From: Apoderus coryli
Lineage: Eukaryota > Arthropoda > Insecta > Coleoptera > Attelabidae
Assembly: GCA_911728435.2 (NCBI GenBank)
Contig: OU452211.1
Location: 5,084,001-5,148,000 of the forward strand
DNA: 64,000 nucleotides
Direction: 5' to 3'
The position numbers were made by a program, and so were the translations under genes. Shown here piece after piece: positions 56,193 to 64,000 of the stretch (position 1 is the stretch's first letter; the number at the start of each line of letters is the position of its first letter). Under the pieces are notes generated by a model. It was not told the origin of the DNA, made no database searches, and was given only the letters and a program-made list of their open reading frames with translations.

Positions 56193-58449
56193 TTATTTAA
56201 AACTACAGTTGTGAAAAGTACAATTGGTAAATGTTAAATTGGAAGAAGAGTTTGCTGAAGTTGACAGATTGTTAATTTCCACTGTTGAAGAAATTCCTCG
56301 CATGGTGTTGATTATTTCACCATGGCGTTCTTGGTTAATATTCAAGTACGGTTTAATTGAATTAGAGCTGCTATGTCCTGTTATTTTTGTTAATTGCTGT
56401 TCAGGAATTCCTTTATTTGCCAAATGGCTAACTGCAGTTGATCTGTTCGAATGATTGAATATCTTTTTACACTTAGTGTCCAAACCAATAGCTTGCGCGG
56501 ATGATTTGGTCCACATATTAATTGTGTTCTTGCCTACCGATATATTGTCAAACCATGTGTCACTTTCGGATTTCCAGAAACGATTTGGTCTCAAGAATAG
56601 GCGACTGGAAGTAATATTTTCCCCCTTTTGGACAATAATTTATGGAATAACTCTTTCCGGCACATGGGTATAAAAATTGTACCACATGAAAATACTAAGT
56701 TGCGGCACACGGGTGCATAAAGTGTACCACCTAAACAAACTTCTGTACTGTAAAGCACAGCGACACCGTTATTATACCACATCTCTCCCCACCTGCGTAG
56801 GGTGTAAGGTAACTATTTGATTAGTTTTTTTGGAACAATATCTGTTTGAACTTGTCCGGTGCAACATTATATTTGAAAAAGTGAGTGTTTGCATACTTGA
56901 CATTTCTTGAACGTTTATTTTTCAAATGGTAAGTATTGTATTGTTGTTTTTTGAATATTTTAGTTCGTTGTTGTTTGTGTTCTTATTAGAAAAAATGTTT
57001 TTCGTAGTATTAATTTTTTTTTGATATGTTTTGAGACTAATATCCGATCCGGAAATCGTACCACTATGCAGTAATATTCAACAAAGTTAAAATTTTCAGG
57101 TGTTGTGGTTTCAAAAGAGATAATGAGTTCATCACGTTATTATGATAAATTGGTCAGTATGACAACAGAACAGCTATTTGATGAGTTGGAAACAATTGGA
57201 ATCCCAAGTGATGCTGAATCCATCGACTTGAATGAGTCGGATGACCACGAAATTGACGTAGATTTTCAAGCTCAAAATATAAATTTACAGTTATTTCCCC
57301 GTAGTTTCATGGTCAGAAGAAAATGTGGCAAATATTGCGACAGTTTCCCATTGAAATAAGGTTCACATCAGCCCGCTCCACTAGAAGACGATGTGCTAGG
57401 TGCAGTACAAGAGCACACCAAGTTCGTACTGAATGGTCCTGTACCGTATGCAAGGTACTCTTATGCCTCGGCAAAGAAAAAAGTTGTTTTCAGGAGTATC
57501 ACAAAAACTAAATATTGCTTTTTTTGTAACTTTATTTTTTTTTTTGTAATAAATCTGGCTTAATAAGAAACATTATTCGTTTTATATTTTGTTCTTACCG
57601 GCACACTGGTACATACGTTGTACCACACTGTAGCTGTCAAATTGACATAATGAGGTTTCGAAAATCATCATTTTTTACTAATTCTAATACGTATCTCATA
57701 TTTTGGCTAAAAAATTTGTATTTATTAAATACTTTCTTTTACTGTGCTGCATAGGTACGAATGAGTAGCAAAATTCTGTGCCGAAAAGAGATAACCGAAC
57801 AGGGCATGCACTTTCGTTTGCAATGTTTGGAACAAGCCACTTACTATTTGTACAACTTTTCGATCCTCCTTGGCATGTTTTCCTGAATATTGGATTGTAT
57901 TCCATCATTATTTTTCTCAATCGTGAAATAATCTATAAGGCAATCAGCTGGTTCACCACCTCGCCAAGCTAACTCAACAGCTACAATATGGCAAAAAAAA
58001 TTTGTAAACCTTCTGGTGTACATTCATCCCATAATCCAATGATTCTAGCCAAATCAGTTGAACTCAAATTTGATGAACTGCATTTTCGTTTGTAATCTTT
58101 TACGTTTTGCATTTCTTGCATCTCGCACTGGTAAACGGGTCGAATACAATTTTGAAGTCATTGAAGTATTTTTCCTGGAGTAGCCTACTCGTAGTATTCC
58201 AAATTGTTTTACAGTTGCTTCTTTATATTCAGTTCCGTCAGCTTTTGTCGTATTTACTTCTTTCTTTCAATATATTAGCCAAATTATGCAAACTCGTTTC
58301 AGCATTCAGTTCGTATTCTCTGGTCGCACAAAACTCGAGAAATATTTTCCATACATATTTTTTTTTGATTTGATTGTATTTTTTGGTATATTATTAGATA
58401 TAATATCTATAGTTGCATCGTTGGATGCAATACCAAATCTTCGCGACAT
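56193..58449 (-). pseudogene. Crypton-like tyrosine recombinase, left copy (broken)
   Basis: Start codon at 58447-58449 (MSRRFGIASNDA). The N-terminal half carries several stops and shifts. The C-terminal half, 56193-56594, is one open frame: FWKSESDTWFDNISVGKNTI, FNHSNRSTAVSHLANKGIPE, KITGHSSSNSIKPYLNI and the ending FTNCTFHNCSF. HxxR, GH and Tyr are the catalytic residues of tyrosine recombinases; the first Arg lies in LAWRGGEPADCL. The frame is split by a piggyBac-like insertion at 56651-57790 after the CPVR block. The family resembles Crypton-derived recombinases of animals. Confidence 0.78.
56651..57790 (+). mobile_element. piggyBac-like element, internally deleted
   Basis: Ends CTCTTTCCGGCACA and TGTGCCGAAAAGAG form 14-bp inverted repeats. 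ATAA stands on both sides (56647-56650, 57791-57794) and occurs once in the predicted unbroken host. The first frame (57123-57359) is an acidic N-terminus (MTTEQLFDELETIGIPSDAE). The second (57323-57511) gives RRCARCSTRAHQVRTEWSC and CFQEYHKN, the C-terminal cysteine-rich domain of piggyBac transposases. The catalytic centre is missing. Three direct copies of a CCGGCACAYGGGT...TTGTACCAC motif lie near 56657, 56703 and 57600. Confidence 0.85.
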
Positions 58450-59204
58450 TTTTAAACCAGTTGTCAGTTTGACGTTTAATTAAATTTTAATAAAAAAAAC
58501 ACCAAACTGAAAACACCACATGTAGGGTATTATCGCTGTAATCCAGAGATGATTGGATGAAATTTGACACATGACTTAAGTAATTTGATTGGTTACTATA
58601 TTTAGTAAAAAATAATCAATGGAATGCAAAATAACCGGATTATTTCTTTAATATTTCAAAATTATGTTGTAAGGACTTATTGAATGACCCTCGTATTTAA
58701 CAGTTGTTTTACAATGCAATTGTGGGAAAACTATTAGTAAAGAAAATTACTATAAATTATTATTGTAAATTCTATTACAAAACCTGTTTATACATTACAA
58801 ATTTATTATCAGTATGTGTGTAACTACTAAATTGCCTAAATTAATATGGGTAATTTTAAAATTTACTGACAAACCCCGCAGATTTCCAAACATACCTACA
58901 TATATCTGTTTATTATTATGACATTGACTATTAGAAGTGATCTAATTACTGATTTATCTGTTACAGTCACCAAAATATCATTCTGAAACTAATTTCTCTA
59001 TAATAATTATGAAAAACCCATTCAATTTAATTTGGAAATAAGTTTTTTGCAAGGTGGACAAGATTACTAGCTTTATTTATATTTAAATTCGCAGAGACCT
59101 AATCTAATTTAGATCGAATTGAATATATCGATACATTTCTTTCATCTCTATTAATGAGAGAAAGTTGACATTTTGAACATCCGCGTCAAATTAAATGTAT
59201 CCGT

Positions 59205-59405
59205 TAGGTCTGCAGTTTTGTTTACAATAACATTCATCACTTCAAATACTAAGATTTATATTTTTTTAACAATTTAATAAATGTCAGGTAACAATATATG
59301 CAGGCCGGCTACAATTTCTTTAATAATTCAAAAAAGTTATATGGTCCAGTTTTGACCTCCCAACCTTACAATTACGAAGAGTAAACGTTAACACATAGGC
59401 CCAAA
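59205..59405. repeat. Second copy of the B-box-bearing dispersed repeat
   Basis: Parts of 6440-6740 recur here in reverse: ATGTATCCGTTAGGTCTGCA at about 59205 and, near 59360, CTCCCAACCTTACAATTACG. The copy is more diverged and sits in the spacer of the tyrosine-recombinase palindrome. Confidence 0.5.
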
Positions 59406-59646
59406 TATCAGGATCTATATATCTACATGCAAAATAAAAAGAGTATAAATATGAAATACAAAGCATTTTTTGTGATTATGTCGATCATTTTTTACTAAAT
59501 ATAGTAACCAATCAAATTACTTCATTTGTGTCAAATTTCATCCAATCCTCTGGATTACAGCGATAATACCCTACATGTGGTGTTTTCAGTTTGGTGTTTT
59601 TTCTATTAAAAATTAATTAAACGTCAAACTGACAACTGGTTTAAAA

Positions 59647-60783
59647 ATGTCGCGAAGATTTGGTATTGCATCTAACGATGCAATTAATGATATTATATCT
59701 AATAATATACCAAAAAATACAATCAAATCAAAAAAATATGTATGGAAAATATTTCTCCAGTTTTGTGCGACCAGAGAATACGAACTGAATGCTGAAACGA
59801 ATTTGCATAATTTGGCTAATATATTGAAAGATTATGCGGTAAATATGAGAAAAGCTGACGGAACTGAATATAAAGAAGCAACTGTAAAAACAATTTGGAA
59901 TACTACGAGTAGGCTACTCCAGGAAAAATACTTCACTGACTTCAAAATTGTATTCGACCCGTTTACCAGTGTGATATTCAAAAATGCGCGAGATGCAAGA
60001 AATGCAAAACGTAAAAGATAACAGCAGGATCCAAACAAACGAAAATGCAGTTCATCAAATTTGAGTTCAAGTGATTTGGCTAGAATCATTGGATTATGGG
60101 ATGAATGTACACCAGAAGGTTTACAAAATTTTTTTACCATATTGTAGCTGTTGAGTTAGCTTGGCGAGGTGGTGAACCAGCTGATTGCCTTATAGATTAT
60201 TTCACGATTGAGAAAAATAATGATGGAACGCCAACCAACAGAATTGAATGCAATCCAATATTCAGTAAAACATGCCGAGGATCGAAAAGTTGTACAAATA
60301 GTAAATGCCTTGTTCCAAATATTGCAAACGAAAGTGCATGCCCTGTTCGGGGAAAAATATTAGTTCCAGTCGCCTATTCTTGAGACCAAACCATTTCTGG
60401 AAATCCGGAAGTGACACATGGTTTGACAATATACCGGTAGGCAAGAACAGAATTAATATGTGGACCAAATCATCCGCGCAAGCTATTGGTTTGGTCACTA
60501 CGGGTAAAAAGATATCCAATCATTCGAACAGATCAACTGCAGTTAGCCATTTGGCAAATAAAGGAATTCCTGAACAGCAATTAATAAAAATAACAGGACA
60601 TAGCAGCTCGAATTCAATTAAACCGTACTTCAATATTAACCAAGAACGCCATGGTGAAATAACACCATGCGAGGAATTTCTTCAACAGTGGAAATTAACA
60701 ATCCCTCAACTTCAGCAAACTCTTCTTCCAATTTAACATTTACCAATTGTACTTTTCACAACTGTAGTTTTAAATATAAATGA
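59647..60783 (+). pseudogene. Crypton-like tyrosine recombinase, right copy (broken)
   Basis: Opens MSRRFGIASNDAINDII and stays open for 124 residues through a SAM-like N-terminal domain (YVWKIFLQFCATREYELNAE, KADGTEYKEATVKTIWNTTS). There is an in-frame stop at 60019-60021, a shift near 60117 and a further shift near 60355 where about nine residues present in the left copy are missing. The catalytic set is visible: Arg in LAWRGGEPADCL, HSNR, ITGHSSS and Tyr in IKPYFNI. The ending is FTNCTFHNCSF. It cannot make a full protein, but with the left copy it defines the family's consensus. Confidence 0.82.
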
Positions 60784-61054
60784 ATAATATTTGTTTGATT
60801 AAAACTAATACATTTTGTATTGAAAATTATTAAACGTTAGATTGACAATCAAATTTTTGATATCTACAACGTAAAAAATTATCTTATCGAATACTCCTTG
60901 GGCCTTGATAAATACTCAAACTTTTGTCAAGCGAGTTGCTCAAGGATAATAGCCCTCGGCCTGCGGCCTTTTATCAAGCAACACGCTTTCGGCATTCTCT
61001 ATGACAAAATTATCTCGGTATTATCAAGACCCTAGGGGTATTACTACTGAAAAT

Positions 61055-61618
61055 ACTATGCCTGCGTTCTAAGTACTCGGCATTTACCGCCCCTTCGGAG
61101 GACCCCGTGTGCTCGTCAGAATACCATAGACGTACCCGACCACAAATATCAACTTTAAAAAACGCGATGAAAAGTTATGTAGATGGATAATAGAGCTACA
61201 ATGTAGAAAAGAATACTAAGCGGTAAAATTCAAAATATAGTGGTTGTTTCGCCATTTTGACTTATCAAAATGGGCAGTTTAATACGGGACAAGGTCGAAT
61301 TATATAACATTATAAAACAAAGATTGTTGTTGATAGAATCAATTCATATAGTAACAATACTAGTACCGTACCTACTCTGTACGGTGCCACCAGAATAAAA
61401 AAAAAAAAAGGTACCACCGTCCGTCGCGACGATGTTCGATTGTTTTCCAAATATCAAACGCACTTCATTTTCATTTTTTCCACTACTTTCCATAATATAG
61501 GTATACCTACTTATTTCGGATCAAATTTTGAACGCGTTTAAATGGTTTTCAGTATATTATTATTATTTGTGTTTTGTTGTTGATTTTATAGTTTTGAAAA
61601 TTATGTTCAGCGGTCATA
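61055..61618. other. No gene seen
   Basis: Spacer right of the palindrome. It contains a GC-richer patch at 61060-61140 (ACCGCCCCTTCGGAGGACCC) and an A-run near 61400, and would hold the promoter if the following exon is real. Confidence 0.4.
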
Positions 61619-61688
61619 ATGCTGTTAATATTACTTCGATATGTTGGGTGTGTGTTAATAATGCTACTAATTATTGGAATAAATGCAG
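61619..61688 (+). CDS. Possible signal-peptide first exon of an unknown gene
   Basis: ATG at 61619 opens MLLILLRYVGCVLIMLLIIG followed by INA and a phase-1 GTGAGATG donor. The hydrophobic length, the Asn-Ala end and the strong donor look like a first coding exon of a secreted or membrane protein, and phase 1 matches the first exons of the DUF1397-type genes. No second exon was identified within the window, so this could equally be chance. Confidence 0.3.
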
Positions 61689-62819
61689 GTGAGATGATTA
61701 TTACTGCACAAGGTTATTTAATACAGTATTATGTTTTTGTTTATTTATAGATAATTATTCAATTGGGTATTGTTTGTTTAAATACCGTGTCAATAATATT
61801 AGTATTAATTAAAAAAAATGCATTAGATATTCGATCGAATTCGAATTTAAAATCATTTTATTTTACCCTTTACTTTTGCAATTTTGAAAAGACCATAATA
61901 AATAACTATAAAAATATAAAATGTCCATTTATTAAGTTTAATTTAATCTACAAATATTGTATAAATAACGACTGGTGATGACAATATTTGTAGTCGAGAT
62001 ATGTGTATGTGGTTTTGTAACAATTTCAAAAATGATAATTAATTAAATTTATTTTTGTGGGGTAAGACTTGACAAAAAATGTAAACTACACTATTTATAA
62101 AAAAATACAATTGAGTTTGTGCATGGGATTCTTAAAAATGTGATTCGAAGCAATTTTTAAGAACATAAATAATAACACAACGCTCTTAAATTTCGGCTCA
62201 ATTTTAAATTGAGCTTATAGATTACATCAAAATTGTAAATTCTAACGACAAAATGTAGAATTTAAATTCGAAATTTATTAAACAAAATTAGGTACAAAAA
62301 AATTAAAAAGCAAATAATAAAATATAAGAAATCTAACCTTATATTATAAGAAAAAATAAAAATATTATATGGATATTTTTATTACAACTGAAAATCAAGT
62401 AAAAGGCAAATATAATCCAGAATTTTAAATTTTTCATAAAATTTAACTAATTCTATTTGGATACTTTGTATATTTTATTTTTTATAAATCACCAAACCAG
62501 TGTTGATTTCAAATTATGTGTTCGCTAGATCAAAATTAACGAATTTGGATAACATTATCTTAACTCATTTTAAGAATTACTTGTTACATAAAGCAACAAG
62601 ACTTTTAGTTATGTTGGAATTTGTTTCACACTACCATGCTTTCACCAGACGACCGTTTCGTCGATCCACGACTCATCAGTGGTGATCGGCAGGCAGTGTG
62701 ACCGAAATTTCCAACATTTACAAGCACGAGAATCTCTCTCTCAATTAACTCATTTTTGCAGGAAAAGCTATTTAGCTTTGCTTGAATAAAACGACGTCTA
62801 CTCCACAAAATGATCTACA
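61689..62819. other. No gene seen
   Basis: AT-rich sequence. At 62626-62700 the stretch ACGACCGTTTCGTCGATCCA resembles a piece of an old transposable element, but no family could be named. Confidence 0.4.
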
Positions 62820-63180
62820 ATGTGTCCATGGATAGAGTTCGGAAGAGGAACAACTTTTTTATTTGTAGATTTAGAAGAAAAAATCATACTTTATAAAAAC
62901 GTCTGCTTGTGTCGAAACTACAATTTCAAGTACCAAATTTACGAATACTATACAGGGTATATCAAAAATAATATTTTTAATGAATTAGATTTTTCTGTTT
63001 TTGTTTTAATTTTATGAAAATATTTTCAAAACCGTGATTTATTACACCAATTGTGCAAAAAAAGGTAATAAACCTTTTTCTCAAAGTGTTTAATTTCATA
63101 GCTACTATTGAAATAATAAAATTAAAAAAAAATAAATAAAATCAAAATTATTAAAAATATTACTTTTGATATAAGTAATA
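62820..63180. repeat. Single arm of the foldback repeat family
   Basis: From 62820 to about 62985 the sequence matches the right arm of the palindrome at 5131-5457 (ATGTGTCCATGGATAGAGTT, then AACGTCTGCTTGTGTCGAAA). The next part contains a 100-bp segment (ATTTTCAAAACCGTGATTTA, then TTTTTCTCAAAGTG) that lies in the opposite orientation at about 5510-5590. As at 5.6 kb, the repeat is followed at once by the 3' end of a non-LTR element. Confidence 0.7.
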
Positions 63181-64000
63181 ATAATAGCATTTATTTCCTA
63201 CAGGTCACACCCATTTACAGGAAAATCTAAAGCACATAACACAAATAACACTTTATATATAAATAAAAATAAAAGAAACAAGATTGATATAAAGTAAATA
63301 ATAAACACAATATAGGTAATAACAAATAATAAATAATAAAATAATAAAACTTACTTACAATTGCAGACTAAAAAGATGTTACCATGTTATAGAGCAATTA
63401 TTCATCCTTTGAGAACCCTCGATGATCACCCATTAAGAAGGCTATTGGTGATTTCAGACAGAGACGAAAAGTTAATGTCCAGGTGACCACAATGCCGATT
63501 AAAGGAATCACACATGAAGTATATCGGACTTTGCGACAATACATTGGTCCTGGAAGGACCGATGGTAAACGGGGCAACATGCCTGGCTTCTAGGCGGGGC
63601 ACACGAAATCTTATCCCCTGTAAAGATCTGGACAGTCCACTGCACCGTATAATATCTTATACAAGATCTTAATTCCGCATAAAATTCTTCGCAACTCGAG
63701 GGAGGGAATCTCGAAACGCAGAAGCATGGCGGCGTGGTCACTTCCTCTCGGTGGATAAACATTATCCGCTCTAAAAACCAGATACTTGAGAAAGCGTCTC
63801 TGGGCTGATTCCAGAGATCGAATATGGACTTCATATATGGGGCTCCACACAACTGAATCAAATTCCAACTTTGTCCTAACGAATGCATAATATAGCACCA
63901 TCATTGTGAAAATATCATTAAACTGACGACAATTTCGAATAATACAACCCAGTACACGATTAGCACCAGAAACAACGCTCAAAATTTGCGGCACGAAGGT
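63181..64000 (-). mobile_element. Non-LTR retrotransposon 3' part, running off the window
   Basis: The minus-strand frame 63611-63994 reads LSVVSGANRVLGCIIRNCRQ, LYYAFVRTKLEFDSVVWSPI and LESAQRRFLKYLVFRADNVY, the post-RT region of a non-LTR ORF2. After a shift the frame 63508-63620 ends the protein. The 3' untranslated end near 63190 resembles that at about 5660. RT and upstream parts lie beyond the right edge. Confidence 0.82.

Larger units (their letters stand above)
55803..61054. repeat. 5.25-kb palindrome: head-to-head pair of tyrosine-recombinase elements
   Basis: The outer ends match in inverted orientation (AGTAATACCCCTAGGGTCTT near 55811 and its complement near 61030), as do the inner boundaries (CACCACATGTAGGGTATTAT near 58515 and its complement near 59565). 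Each arm is about 1.57 kb once insertions are removed. The left arm has gained a 1.14-kb piggyBac-like element and about 120 bp at 55968-56085. The spacer 58623-59481 is unique here except for a SINE-like repeat. Near both ends lies a shorter hairpin (TTTGTCATAGAGAAT with ATTCTCTATGACAAA) around a GC-richer core. Confidence 0.88.

Noticed and set aside
60262..60519. 85-codon minus-strand frame
   Set aside because: Antisense shadow of the tyrosine-recombinase copy.

Overview
This is AT-rich eukaryotic DNA from an insect. The evidence is GT-AG introns of 50-100 bp, an arthropod-type Dscam1 alternative exon array, 27-kDa haemolymph protein (DUF1397-type) genes and dense Tc1/mariner, P-like, piggyBac-like and non-LTR relics. 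A beetle or another holometabolous insect is plausible, but the sequence does not settle the order. I did all splicing by eye from reading frame and splice sites.

Layout. (1) 1-13.4 kb: the 5' part of a Dscam1 homologue on the minus strand. It has a signal-peptide/Ig1 exon, a constitutive exon 3, and nine mutually exclusive exon-4 variants (first half of Ig2), each a multiple of three long. The array is split by a nest of transposons, and the intron before it carries two long inverted repeats. (2) 14.2-19.3 kb: mariner debris. One mariner was interrupted by a P-like (THAP-domain) element whose target duplication can be read against a second mariner copy at 51 kb. (3) 19.3-26.4 kb: no gene seen. 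(4) 26.4-36 kb: three housekeeping genes. They are SIL1 (ER co-chaperone, minus), a nucleoplasmin-like histone chaperone (plus) and an FKBP39-type nuclear prolyl isomerase (minus), all reconstructed as full-length ORFs. (5) 36.6-52.7 kb: a cluster of three intact secreted DUF1397-type genes with the same five-exon design, plus one decayed exon of a fourth. Almost every long intron or spacer has been invaded: an apparently intact 2.1-kb DD41D transposon with 340-bp TIRs, mariners, a Bel/Pao relic, a non-LTR element and a 180-bp tandem repeat. (6) 52.7-55.8 kb: a transposase relic and plain AT-rich DNA. (7) 55.8-61.05 kb: a large palindrome formed by two head-to-head copies of a Crypton-like tyrosine-recombinase element. 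One copy was later hit by a piggyBac-like element. (8) 61-64 kb: a possible signal-peptide first exon, a foldback-related repeat and a truncated non-LTR element running off the window.

The most unusual items are the exon-4 array with two 25-nt exon-exon gaps, the 350-bp near-perfect palindrome in the intron before the array, the dated P-in-mariner nest, the apparently intact DD41D element 20 nt from a splice acceptor, and the tyrosine-recombinase palindrome.
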